From Bursaphelenchus xylophilus (Eukaryota; Nematoda; Chromadorea; Rhabditida; Aphelenchoididae): a DNA stretch of 64,000 bases. Positions within the stretch are counted from its first letter, which is position 1. The number at the start of each line of letters is the position of its first letter. Where the stretch lies: NCBI GenBank assembly GCA_904066235.2, contig CAJFCV020000005.1, positions 8,985,501-9,049,500 of the forward strand, given 5' to 3'. Positions 46,701-59,479 of this stretch are shown in pieces. The position numbers were made by a program, and so were the translations under genes. A model generated the notes under the pieces. That model had not been told where the DNA came from and searched no databases. It saw only the letters and a list, made by a program, of their open reading frames with translations.

Positions 46701-47265
46701 GAAATTATTTTTCTACAATTTAGAATTTCGTATTTTACACTTTTATAGGCTTATTTTTCCAGTCACGGTCTTTTACGACATTACGAACCCCTTTTTTATA
46801 AAAATAGACCCCGTAAAACGCCAATTCGATGATTAAGTGCGTCATGAAACCCGTTGGAACAAGTCGTAATCTACGTCAAATTCAGTGTTGATTGATTTTT
46901 TACGAAAAAGATAATGACGGGGGGAGAAAGAAGTTAGAAACTACGGAAAAAAAGTAATTTTATGGATGAAAATCATGTGAATCTGATTTTGAAATCGCAA
47001 CAAGGGAGCTGTAGGTTAATGCCTGGTAAAATGGAGTAGATAAAAATGTAAAAAAAAGTAGCGCAGGCGCAGACAAAAGATAATAATGGAGAATTAACAC
47101 TAAAATGACGCTTTTTTCGATCTTAACCTTCGACTTTTCTCACAATAAACTTAAAACGGCATTTTTTGACAAACATGTTAATTCTACAGCCCTTAGGACT
47201 TACTGATATCAAATTGACTACTTTACAGTCAAACCTAGCCCTATAAAATCTCAAAAACTCCAGCC
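43760..47265. other. No recognisable gene
   Basis: AT-rich. A frame at 44841-45026 (IKRAACSGKKVNSIRLQLMR) has some protein-like character but no splice support, and I leave it unassigned. Confidence 0.4.
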
Positions 47266-47268
47266 CAC

Positions 47269-47472
47269 CTTTCAGCGTGAGGACACGGAACAACTTCGTC
47301 AACAGCTTGCGCTTCTTCGCGCCGGTCTTCTTGTCCTCGCCCAGCATCTCGTCCGCTGTCCGATTATTGTTGGTGTCCAGTCTTCGTTTCTCCTGATTCA
47401 AGCACTTGGCCGGAGAAAACTTGGCTTTGGGCTCCGGGAATGTGGACGTTCTCTTGCGGAATTTGGAGTTCA
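47269..47472 (-). CDS. Isolated internal exon of an unknown gene
   Basis: 204 bp between a TTTTTCAG acceptor (minus strand) and a GTGGGC donor, phase 1 at both ends, and clearly richer in G and C than its surroundings. It reads NSKFRKRTSTFPEPKAKFSP, later RRLDTNNNRTADEMLGEDKK and KKRKLLTKLFRVLTLK: basic, with a likely nuclear localisation signal. I do not recognise the family. Neighbouring exons are not evident within several kb. Phase is compatible with the exon at 62868-63048 upstream and with the second exon of the 43063 gene downstream. Confidence 0.55.
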
Positions 47473-47479
47473 CTGAAAA

Positions 47480-50400
47480 ATTGAAGGAATTAATAAAAAA
47501 ATGGTTAAATAAGATGATAAAACTGGCAGTTGAACCGGAAAAAAACAAAAAGATTGAGGAAGTCACAAAAAGTCTGGAACTTTAGGAACTTCAGACGATT
47601 TTTTTTCTTTGAGGAGACACAAAACTTTTTAATAACGTCATTTGACCATGAAAAATCGAAAACTAGAAAATTTTCTTTTCCAGGAACATTAAGTACAGTC
47701 CTCATCCAAAAAAATATGTCATAATAAGTCCAATCGTGTTTTTCAAAAAGACCATATATGGAATTAGCTATATGTAAAGTGCAAAAAAGACCTCAAAGAC
47801 CTATAATCCGTTACAACGGATCAGACACTGAGAAAAGCCGATTATAAATACACAAACAATAAAAAATGCCAAATGGCCAATCCTTTTGTAATTTTGGCAC
47901 TTTTCACATAAAATTTCATTGTTGGAAATGCGGAAAAAAGACAACGGCGTTCGGAGCTTAAAACGCGATCATACCAATTTTGCACTGTAAGTGACCAGAG
48001 GAGAAAAAAAGATAATGTAAACAGCAATTAACAATGAAGATCCTAAGCGCTTTATGGGCAGTTCCTCGTGATTGATACTGGAGTCACGATAACCACAAGA
48101 AATCCAGAAAATCGTCATCCTTTTTGATAGAAATAAGAGGTGAAGGAATTTCAATTTGCTCGAAAAAATATAAAACTAAGGACTTTTAAAAAATCGGCCA
48201 GACGACAAAAAAATCTAGCATCATTTTTAAAAATCTTCCGGAAATTTCAGAATCATCTCCCGCGACAACGATAACACCAAAAACATTTCCCGCCGCTCCC
48301 ATTCGGAGACGTCCGAATCCCCCGCGGCATTCCGAGACAAAAGAACGGCTATTTTTATTTGGCCGCTTAATCCCCGCACGAAAAGAGGGGCACTTTGAAC
48401 TGGCATAAAAACGATAGATTGGTGAGTTACGGGTGTTTGAACACGAATAAAAGTTTCAAAAATACGCCCCGAGAACCGCGAGATATTGGATGCGTTTTTG
48501 GGAGAGAAATTCGCCAATTTCGCACGTGTTCTCAAGTAAACAACATAATCGCAGTGTCAACAGCATTAAATCCCTGTTTTCTTTCCAAGTAAGAAGGCCC
48601 AAAAACGGGAAAACATTTAGGCAGCTGAGTTTATAATAGCGCTTGCAAATCGCATAACCTCACAAAGGAGCGGCCAGACTAAAGTCAACGGAATAAAGAC
48701 AGCTATTAAGTATACAGACCATTCGAATTATTGTCAAGTTCGCGGGGGGAAGTGCGTCAAGCTCTTTACAGCTGTCGTCTAGGCGCCAATTCCAAGGAAT
48801 ACCAAAAACAATACGGTTGGAAATTGCCCGGTGAACCCTGGAACCCGCTCGTACTTTGGGATAACACAGCTTTTTGAGTGGAAACGGGATTTAGATAGAA
48901 GATGACAGGGAATTTTGGGGTTCAGCGAAAGCGAAGACAAAGCTGAATATAATGGATACATTGAAAAAGGAGAAGGAACAATAGCCTGGAAGTTATGAGC
49001 AGAACAGTCTACGAGACGTTCAAAATCACCTGCAAGAGGAAAGTGTGGAAAAAAGCAAAGATTAAGGGTTTGAAGATTGGGAAAAATTCTCAGAAGTAGA
49101 AAGGGATCCAAGATTAAAATAACGGTCATATCATGGAAGGGATTAATCTTATTACCTGGAAGTTATGGCCAGAAGAGTCTAAAAGATATACGGAATAAAT
49201 GTCAGCAAAAAAATTAAAATGCAGACTGCCTACGGGCAAAAAATTGCTTAAACTTGTACGTAAAAACCAAGCCAAATGTAAGGGACGTACTACAGGTGCA
49301 AAACATGCAATTTCTGGAGGTTGTTAACAAAGCAATGAAAATTACTACTTCAAGCAATGAGGAGGAACAAAATTTATTTATAATAAACCATGTCTAACGG
49401 CTTATAAATCGCTAGAAATTGGCCTGTTGAACGCTTAGCTTATTACGGCCCTTATTACTGTAGAGGAAGCCGTCATACCAATGCAAACAATCTGCTAACC
49501 AGACCACCGTAAATTACCCCCATCCCTATTCGTTTGGCTTACACAGAGATCGTTCCCCTTTGCAGAAGCGAGTTATGTTAAACACCGCAAAATAACAAAG
49601 CTCTTATCATAAAATTGACGGTGAAAAACATTGTCAAGACCAGAAATCTGCGGTGTTGTTTGTCGTAATAAGCGATCACACCCGTTCCAGTGCATGAATA
49701 TTTGCGGAAATTGGGATGGACGGAGATTGCACATTACAATAATGGGAGAAGATTGTAAGAGGATGAGAAGGAAAAGAGGATAAAATTGGACGTAAATGGT
49801 ATGGCAATGGCTCCTAAACTGCTTAGAATGAGTTACTGTCCTCTAGACTCTTAAAAAAATGATTTTTTGTGGGTCATCTTGATGCATTCTTAAAGCAAAT
49901 CTAAATCAAAAATTCACTGGTTTTTGTCAAAATAAACAAAAGATAAAGAAGGTCATAAGCCTGTAAAAATCATTGCAAAATTGCAACTCAACCCCAGAAC
50001 ACAACTCATAGCTAAATACCTCATCTTCGAAGATACCACAAACCCTGCAAGAAGCCGTTCAAAGTGATATTTAAAGCCCGGTTTCGCGAGAAATCCCGCC
50101 TTTCTTGGGCTTATATCGAGTAAACAAAGAAGTCAGAACCCCAAGTGTCCGAACCGAAGTCACAAGGTAGAGTTTCGCCGAAGGCGGCTGACTGATCACT
50201 CGCTTATCAATTAACGTCGATAATCGCCGTTCGAGGCGGATATCAGTGTCAAGAGGAGAGAGGAATGCGGTAGTCTGTGCTAATGGGTGCTCTTTGATGG
50301 TTTCATAAGAAATTGGAAGGAGAAGAAGTTTGAAAGTAGAAGGCAAAGAATTTGTAGGTTAAACAAGCCGGTGGATGATAAAAATCACCTTCTGTTTATG

Positions 50401-53400
50401 TGCAACAACAAAGAAATGGGTCAAAATCAAAAATCCGGGCAAAAACTCTCATAAAATCCCGTGTAATCCTCTTCATGACCCGCTCATAACCCCCACATCC
50501 AAACAAACCGCCTGCAATTTGAATCATAGACAAGAAGGTGGCCATTAAGCCAAGTCATCATGGCTCACGTAGCATCCCTCCAGAAAATATGATGAATTGG
50601 GAGGAACTATTCCAACCCCGACGAGAAAAATGTAATCATCTGGAAAGGATGTCATAAATCGTCATAAATCAGTGCGCAAAAAATTCTCAAACAAGAAAGT
50701 AAAAAATGAGACGGAGAGGGCTGAGGTCGATCTGATGTCATGTATAATATTAGTTCAGATTCATGCAGATGGCCAAAAATATAACTTCGGAGAGAGGAAG
50801 TGCCGTGGAAGGTGGCCAGACTACAGTACTTTTCCGTAATCAAATTTCTTAATCCGTAAGCAGACAAAAGTTTAGGATTTCAAAGCCATTCTAACGACAA
50901 GGTCGGCAAGCCACAAAAGCCGCCGTGGAACAAAAATCCGTGGCTTTACGTCCACAGAGTCTTGAAAGTTCAAATTCTCGGCTGAACTCGCGAAATACTA
51001 TAAACAGGAAGCTTACAGCTTCCATTTAGATTATCTTGATTAATTGTTTACCGCCCAGGGTTCAACAACCACTTTAGGGTTTAAAAATTGTAGCGATGAG
51101 CAAAGCACCGTGAAATAACAGCCACGTTAGACTAAGCGTCTGGTCAACTGAACTCTTAACATAAAACAATTTTAAGAGAATTTTCTAAGGGCACATTAAG
51201 CAGTCTGATATGTAAATAGTGAGTTTTAGAATAAAGCAAGGATTTTTAGACCTAAAGATAAGGTAATAAAAGGGTAATTTACTCAATTTTGCCCATTTAT
51301 TATAGGACACTAACACCAGCAGGAACCATAAGTCTTATTAAGGCCAAAAATAATTTTTTTACAAGAATTTTGTGGTTTTTTTTTGGCAAAAACACGAGTT
51401 CCACGCTCCAAGAACCCTTTGTTCTCAATGGTCTCCTATGGCCTCGAAATTTTTGTTGGACAGACACCCAAACATAGACCAAAACAGATTCTCCAATTTT
51501 CCTAAAAAATGGAACGGAAAGTACAGAAGTCATTCGTAGCCAGAATTACGGTAATCCGCAGATATTCTCTCTTACTATTAGCCGCATTAGCAACTCCTTT
51601 ACAGACAAAACATTGCGTGCAGACTAATCATTGACCGCTCTCCAAGTTTATCTTGGCCTCCTTTTTATACGCCTCCCCCAGGAACTAACTCTTGAAGGAA
51701 ATTCACGTTTTTTCTCGACGAAACTGGAAACCAGTAGGTTGTAAAAAGAAAATGAAGTTACTCAGTAAAAGAGGGTGATTTCCCAACCATTTCGCCACCA
51801 CTAAAAGGGCGCGAAAGTCAGGTATTCGTATCGTTGGTACAACAATTTTTGGTCAAACCATTTTTTCGGAGGCAAAAAAATTAAACGCCCGTTATTTGAT
51901 TAGCAATAAATAATTTGGACGGGGATTGTTTGGGGAAATCGACCATCTGTTTTTTTGCAAATATTACACATATCTGCCTGAGGGAAAAACGTATAGCAGA
52001 CGGAGTAGTGTCAGGAAATATCCGTGTTATTTGCGGGATAATTCAATTTATGGGATTCACATCATAGAGGGGGGTGGACGGAGATTTTGGAAGTTTTAGC
52101 GAGATCTCGCAGCGCAATTCGGCTATATACTAGCTATACATAATAGTAGTTTTCATAGCTTTTGACATTCTAATATAAGCTAGTTTGTGATCGCAGGTTT
52201 CAAAATCCGAGTCAATTTTATGCATCCGAACTTGGCCAAAACACCCCAAAATCATCAATTTTTGTTACCGACACCTCCAACCACAGTCCCCTAAATTTTT
52301 GGCCACCCCCTCCTTTGATCAGCGGTTTTTTAAAAACGAAATGCGGAATTAAATTCCCCTCCTCGAACTCCCATTCCCTGATAAATAAATATCAATTAAC
52401 CCACGAGACGCTCTTGTTCTCCTCCGGTTTTTTTTTTTGACAAAATCCCCCACGCAAACCCATCCCCTAAAGGCATTTCGAAGTCTTTTTTTGCGCTCAA
52501 TTTCCGTTGTCTGAAACCACAAATTCCGAAGGTTTCTACAACTCCTTTTTCGGTGATTCGTAAGCATTCTGTTTTGTGCTTCAAATCAAAAGATTAGAAG
52601 GTCAAAAAATATGCTTTATGGTCAAGAAATCTTCAGAATTTTTTGGCTGATTTCGCAAAGTGAGGGTGGAGGATTTTAATAAAACTCGGGGAAGATTAAG
52701 ATTGCACTTAGCCCGTGCTTGGAGGACAATATCAAGATTTTTAGACACTAAAATTTAAAGAAACAGAAATTTTTGACAACCAATACGATCTAATTGCAAA
52801 TTTGCCAATTCTCAAATGACCGCTTCAAAAAATACCCGTCACTCTTATCCTCCCAGAATAACTGCAAGTTGACGTTTTCACTTAACAAAATTGGGCCGGA
52901 ATAACCTTTACCCGCAAGCGTCAAAGGATCAAAAATGCTGGAAAACCGAGCCAAGCGTTAAATTAAAGAGAGGCGAAATCGGATATCATATGGAGTTTCA
53001 ACGGAAGGACAAGAGACACTGATAAATTGAGGGGTTGTGCAACCTGTTTAGCACGTCTGTATACTTAGTATCTCTCTTAATAATAGGGGAAATAGTAAGT
53101 ATACCCTTTTCTCAGTCACGCCAAATTATCATGGGGATCTGCAAAAGATACAGACTCACCAATTTCCTCGCTGATTTCGAGGTCCAACATTTCTGCCAAC
53201 AGCCTGATAAGTGTAATAAAGGTTGATGATTTTTTGAACCGACAGGCGAGTATAGTAAAATAGCAATACTTTATCTGCTTCTTCAGCTAGATACTTGGTT
53301 TTTTCTCACCAAAACAGCAAAAAGTTATATTTTATAATAGAATACTAGAAAATTTCAGTTTCAAGATCTCTCCCACTGCGAACAGACCTTAATCTGACCC

Positions 53401-55940
53401 GGCGTTACCTTATGATCGGCGAGAGAATAACCGAATCACAAACACAATCCAACCCCGAATTTTCGCGAAAACAAGCTCACCGTGGACTTTGAATTTTAAT
53501 TTGAAACCGCATATGATAACACCCCCAGGTGTCAGTAAGTTTTTTTGGCTGGGAAGACTTTAAGGTCATGGGAGGAAAGATATTTGCATATTTGGGGACC
53601 GCGGACAGAGTTGAGGTTATTTCTAGAATGGATTATGTGTTTTTTGGTTATGAAAAGGATTACTTATATTACACTAGGGCATCAAGAAGCATGATGAGAA
53701 AGAATTATAAAATTGTGAACAAGTTAGATGAGAAAATGATGGAAAAACTGTCGGAAATTGAAGCACAAGTTATAAGTGGCAGCATTATTCTATATTGTAA
53801 AAACATATATGCCAGATACCATATACACAAGACAATGTTAAGTCTTTGCCAAGTTTGACGACTCACAAAAACGGACCTGCCCACAGCTAATTACTATCCG
53901 AAAATTTGTTATTAGTATCAAATTCCAAAGTCCTCGTGGACCGATTGGTCCGAATCAAATTTTTGAACGCAAACAAATTCGTGCAAATATTGGGTTCCGT
54001 CAACAGAAAGACGAATCACTTCTTCACGCATCCCTGGCCTCAGGGGACGTCAAATTCAACCGGATATATGAGAAAAAGATTTGGGGTCAAAGGGTCAAAC
54101 AGCAAAAGATATTACAGTTTTGAGGTATAAAAAAAACTTTGTTAATCAAAAAATGTAAAAATCTAAAAAAACCTAAAATTTCCGGAATAATTTCCATGGT
54201 AACTTACTCTACAAAGGTACTATTATAAGACGTTTTTATCAAATATTTATAAACTTCCCGCACTCGCTTCAAATATTTGTACAATTGTCCAGGATCCCGT
54301 TAAAAATGCGCATTTCCCCGCGTCGTTTCAACCCACTCAGCCTTCACATGCGAAAAGTGTTGGAATTCAAAAGAATTTCAACAAAATTCCTTCCGGCCAA
54401 AAATAATATTTCCTCGTCCAAAAAGTGTAAACATACCATAAACACTCAATCGAAGGGATTGCAAAAATATACATACTGAGAGGAATTTTGATACGAAAAA
54501 CATTTTTTAGCATCCCAAATTTGAGATTTTTAGAATCTTCCTTAAAATTACGGTAGCCAAAGGTTCGTCATGTCAAAAAAAACACAATGCTTTCTTCTAC
54601 GGTCCATTGCTTCCGCTTTTATTATAAATTTATTCTTTTGAAAAAGTGTTTTTTTCGACTTTTGAGGGAAAATAATATTATAAATTAGGCTATAGGCCAT
54701 AGGGTTCATTGTCATTCTCAAGATAAAAAAACTGGTAATAAGAGGTCACGAAATGAGCCATGTGAAGGCAGAGGAAAATTTTGATAATGAAATATCCTGC
54801 AACCTGCATAACTTAGTACCAGGACATACATAGGCTCTATTTTACTGCCTACCATAAAATTCGACCATTTTTAAGGCTTGGCCAATCTCTGACCGCCAAG
54901 TTTTAAAAATATTTCCAAAAACGAACGCCTTCGCAAGAACGGCCATTCTTCATAACCGCAGGAAATATTACGTAGGCAGTTTACATGCTCTGGAGTATGT
55001 CCTTCACTAGTTAAACAGGGCCATCAAGCAATTATTGGACGGTTCAGAGAAAACGAATGCTGTTTTTGCGTTTATATTCCGTAAACACCATTGTTTGGTT
55101 TAAAATTGGCAAAACACTTGGCCCTGCAAGCTTTTAGCATATTTTTTGGCCCAATTTATACTGTAGAGGGCAAAGTTTCCATAAAAAATTAAGTTGCCCT
55201 CAGGAAAATAGCAAAAATATCAGCGAAAAACGGTTTTTTTCTGACCGCTCAGCTGATTTGGACTGCTCTATTTTGGACTACCAGATGCTCAGTACACAGT
55301 GTAAAAAGTAACTTACTATCGTCCGCAATACGCCTTGAGGCAAACAACAAGGAATCGGTTTACTGCGACGGTTAAGACCCTACTTTGCAGCGACTTTACG
55401 GCCCTTGATGGAAGCAAAAGACGCAGTTACATTGTAAACAAGGCGATAAACAAATTGTACAGATTTTTCTGGAAACCCCAGCAAATTGCGGATAATCTTT
55501 TTTTTTTCACAATTCTGCAGGCTAAAAACCAAACAAATGTTTACAATTTTATGGGCAGGCGGTAGTGTAAAGACCAGCCGGTCGAGAAGAAAGAATGAGA
55601 AATGGAAGAGGAATTCTGTGCCTATCAAAAGTCGGGAAAATGGGTGGTGATTGAGAGGTTCTGGGCGGTGTAAAACTTGTCTTCTTTCATTCAACAATTG
55701 GATGTTACAACGAAATCAATGAGGCCCCAGACTACATACAATATAGGAATCAGTTGAAAATTTTGGTTAGTGATTTTTATCACCGACTAGATTATTTGTA
55801 ACGGTAATAGACATAGTACCATGCATTCCATCAGGCTAAACTTGATACAGATTTGAAGCACGGCTAGGAATCGCTTATAAAAATTTAGTTGTATAAGCAA
55901 TTCTCACCCCAAAATTTACAGATTGACCCAAAATTTGCAC
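47480..55940. other. No confident gene
   Basis: AT-rich. Longer frames at 50071-50346 (-) and 53529-53858 (+) lack convincing splice context or motifs. The second, about 109 codons (KIFAYLGTADRVEVISRMDY), is the best unassigned frame here. Confidence 0.4.
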
Positions 55941-55950
55941 ATGTTTTGAA

Positions 55951-56789
55951 TAGAGGTGGCAATCGGGCCGGGCCGGGCCGATTTTTGCGGCCCGGCCCGC
56001 GGGCCGCAGTGACCAGGCCGGCCCAGGGCTTTTTCAAATTTGCTCAGGCCCGGCCCGGCCCGGCCCGGCCCGATGAAAGCCCAGGCCGGCCCGGCCCGGC
56101 CCGGTTTGGCCCGCTATACATAAAAGTTGGATAAAAGTCTTTGGACTTTCTACTGGAAGTTCTTATGCTTTCCAGAAGGTTTTACGTGTGTCTGCGCGAA
56201 ATTAAAAAGTCTAGCCGGATGACTGGAACATCCGTGCAGGTAGCTAAAACTTACAATTAGCCAAAAAGTTGGATTGTGTTAAATTTTTTAATCCTATAGG
56301 AAGTCAGCTATATAAAAGTATGGACGTTATAAGGTACATGGTTAACCAAAAACTGTTTAAACACTTTCATTTACATCAAGGAATCAAAACAGTGAAATTT
56401 TTAAATCTATCATAAAAAAATTCGAAGATTTTTGCCCGACCCTTGCATATTTGGGTGGGATTTTACATATACATAATAAGTTACATATACATATAAATAC
56501 ATAATTTTAAAAGGTAGTAAAACAGCGTATAAGTCAAAAAAGGTTTAATCTAATTTCCATCATTTCTACAAAGCATTTGTGCTTTATTTTGCTGGTTTAG
56601 CATTAAGAATTTTTTTACTTATCTAGCTTCCGGGCCGGGCCGGGCCGAAAGTGTCGGCCCGGCCGACGGGCCGAAGCGGTCAGGCCGGCCCGGGGTTTTT
56701 TCAAATCTGCTCAGGCCCGGCCCGGCCCGGCCCAATCACCGGGCCCGGCCGGGCCGGACCGGGCCGGCCCAGCCCGATTGCCACCTCTA
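55951..56789. mobile_element. GC-rich hAT-like non-autonomous element
   Basis: Ends TAGAGGTGGCAATCGGGC and the matching gcccgattgccacctcta. The AGAGGTGGC terminus is typical of one branch of hAT elements. Subterminal regions on both sides are runs of ggccc/gggcc units (about 55968-56110 and 56633-56770), while the middle is AT-rich. Flanks gttttgaa and aatttgaa agree at six of eight positions, consistent with an old 8-bp target duplication. No transposase seen. Confidence 0.82.
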
Positions 56790-56799
56790 AATTTGAAGC

Positions 56800-57899
56800 C
56801 TACAAAAAAAAGATGATATAAAAAATTATCGAATACCTAGGCCGAACCTGCATTGCGCAAAGCAAAGATTGAATTTTCTGGTGCTTTGCTTTAGCGAGTT
56901 AAAACTCCAAAGCAAGGCGCAATTCTCTTAAGACCCTCATGAAAGCACTCCCCGCAGTTTTAGCAAGCCTGATTGTGAGTAAAATCTGAATCGCCAATGG
57001 AAAGTCCGGTGTTTAAAGGGCCATAAAACACTATCAAATTATTGATAACAACCTCTATTTTCAGCCATGATCTCGTTATCAACAGACACGTGCCAGCTCT
57101 ACTCTCCACGAACCTCCACTTACAACCACACTGATTTTATTCAATTTTTACGGCCGGTAGACCCTAGAAAATTGAGAAATTCTCCAAAATCACTCCTTGG
57201 TATTGTCAAAGTTACTAGTCAATTAATTGCTCCCGTGCTTGCGTGATTTTTAATTTCCCACTTTGATTCACTAAAAAAATCAGTAGACTGTTGTGGAAGA
57301 TCAAATTGTTACAGTAAAACAAAGGGTAAATAAAGTTACATCACCCCTGAACGTATGTCTTTCCAAAAGAAACGTTCAGAACTCAAAGGACGTCTCAAAG
57401 ACGGCAGTTATAAAAAAAGAAAAATCAACGATTTGTGAAGGTTTTAAAATGTAAAAGTTCTTCTTAAAAAATGTCTGGTCAAAAATTACAGTAAATTTTT
57501 TGACCAGACATGTAAGTGGGTTGATCTTTGTTGGAAAACTGGTAAAAGGGCAAGATATTTTTTGTAATCAATTGTTTTTCGCTTCAGAAAGTTTCGCCAG
57601 TTCTTGAAATGACTGAATTTAAGAGAATTAAGACAAATTTTGTGAAATGCCCTTTTTGTATCAGGCGAGGTTGAGTTTTGTACTATTTTCTAATCGAATG
57701 TTTACAGTTCGCCCTGTCTTTCTCTGAAATTCGTTGAACTTTTAGAGTTTTAATGCAAATTGGAGACAAAAGATTAATTCTCTTCCCACGTACATACTTT
57801 CAAATTGCTACAAGGGGCAGCGGTAAATTTCCGGAGAACCTTTGGAGCGACAGAAGTTACCTAACAATGGTAATCTAACTAATCAAAAATGCTTACGAG
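56800..57899. other. No recognisable gene
   Basis: AT-rich. A near-perfect short hairpin lies at about 57473-57508 (gtctggtcaaaaattacagt with its complement). Confidence 0.45.
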
Positions 57900-57901
57900 T
57901 A

Positions 57902-58159
57902 CAGTGAGGGAACTGATCCAGTGGCAAAAACGAAACATTTTGCATTCGGGAAGTATCAAAAATGTGGCAAAATGCCTCCCTCTCTAACTAAAAAAAAACT
58001 CCGTTTTGAACTGCGCGCCTTTTCTCTCACAAAAAGAGTGGGCGCGTTTTTGAAATCGGGGTTTTTTTTCACTTGGAGAGGGAGGTATTTTGCCACATTT
58101 TTGATACTTCCCGGATCCAAAATGGTACGTTTTTGGCCAATGGATCAGGTCAGCCACTG
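57902..58159. mobile_element. TA-flanked MITE, full copy
   Basis: Left end cagtgagggaactgatccag, right end tggatcaggtcagccactg, TA on both sides (57900-57901, 58160-58161). Confidence 0.88.
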
Positions 58160-58683
58160 TAGTTAAATCCCCTTTAGTGAACAGCGGTTAGTTTGTTGTC
58201 AGATTTAGAGAGGTTTCTTAAAGTTATAGTGAACAAAGTGGGCTCGAAAAATCCTAAATTCGTAAGTGCTCCAAAGAACATGTTTGATCTCTATTTATAT
58301 TTGCAGAGATATCGACTAATTATCGCCAATTGCCAAACACTTTTCCATCATATTTCTTCAAGAAAACCCCCAAATTTCTCCAAATCTACTGACGTCCATC
58401 TCACTTATCAAATTTACACCAATAATATTCCGAATTCAGCAAAAACCAGCTATCCCTTTCCAGTTCCTCGTTGAGAAATCACTAATATTCGCCAAACTCA
58501 ACTTGCCAGCAAATAGTCGCCGTAAAAAAATAAAGGTCTTACTGTAAATCACCGATTGGGAAAGTCGGAATTGAAGAAAACAAAAGATCCTAACTGAGGA
58601 GGCGGCAGATTCACTGCCCACGTAATTTGAAGTTAAAACCCGGTGGGTTGATTGGCTGGGTTTGCGTTGTAAACTAAATCTTG

Positions 58684-58956
58684 TTATGGAAAAAATGAGC
58701 TGAAAGAGAAGGCTGCTTGGCTACGTTTTGATACCGGATAATCTGGCACATGGTAGATCGCATGGGATATTGTGAAAGCGCTGTAAATACGGGGATCTCG
58801 TGAGTTGAAGAGTACGCGGATGAGCTTGTTATGCTCGGGCATAAAGTGGATTTTGGGCGGGGATATAATCCGTTGATCAATAATCATGGGCTTGAAATCG
58901 AGGTATGTTTTGAGCCCTCTCGAATTCAGGGAATAAAACATGATACACTCGCTCAA
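58684..58956 (-). CDS. Possible exon, unknown protein
   Basis: An open minus-strand frame with protein-like content (TYLDFKPMIIDQRIISPPKI, HFMPEHNKLIRVLFNSRDPR) that ends in a stop at 58684. I could not pair it with clear splice sites or a promoter, and a second frame overlaps it. Recorded as a candidate only. Confidence 0.25.
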   Translation of the reverse strand: MSECIMFYSLNSRGLKTYLDFKPMIIDQRIISPPKIHFMPEHNKLIRVLFNSRDPRIYSAFTISHAIYHVPDYPVSKRSQAAFSFSSFFP

Positions 58957-59089
58957 ATTTGATCAGTTTTGGCAGTAATTTCGACACACTTTTAAACAGC
59001 CTATGGGGAGTTTCTGGCTGGCGTAACTCCCAGTAACGGCTGATTGTGAGATCTTTAGGAATGCCTAAAAATTGTCTGTTTTTTGGGGG

Positions 59090-59370
59090 GTTTGGCCTAC
59101 AAAGCATAAGCTTGACTTCCGAAAAAAATCGATTTTTTCCGCATAAAATTAGCAAAGATATGAGTAGCCAAAAAACGATTTTCTCTCTGCCTACTCTCAG
59201 TATTTTGTCCCTCCTCTCGATGGAAAAGGTTATTGAAAAATCGGACGCCCCTGCAAAACACGAGCTAAAATTTTGAAGCATCAGTATGTGGCCTACGCCG
59301 AAGGCTTGTGCAAAACTGTAGAAAAAAAGCATCGCATTTTTTGAACACTTCCTTCTCAGTGCTTGTGTAA
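59090..59370. repeat. Diverged copy of the caggggaagtac foldback
   Basis: ttttccgcataaaattagca, gattttctctctgcc and aacacgagctaaaatttt parallel the interior of 19802-20254. The ends are lost or degraded. Confidence 0.6.
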
Positions 59371-59479
59371 GGGCATTTCCGGGGCAAAGCCTACTAATTA
59401 GCATGAAAACCCACAATTTTGAAGGCCGGTATCGAAATAATGAGTCCCCGAATACTTTTTGTCTATAAGAACAATACAT

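Noticed and set aside
48779..49129. Hydrophobic minus-strand frame as a membrane protein
   Set aside because: No start context, splice site or family motif; hydrophobicity is expected from T-rich sequence.
50071..50346. Minus-strand frame ending GGISRETGL
   Set aside because: Protein-like in part, but no splice signals, promoter or recognised motif to support it.
53529..53858. 109-codon plus-strand frame as a gene
   Set aside because: AT-rich, codon use not different from the surroundings, no motif; left as unassigned.
55889..56134. Pro/Gly/Ala/Arg-rich protein
   Set aside because: Translation of the ggccc repeat block of the hAT-like element.
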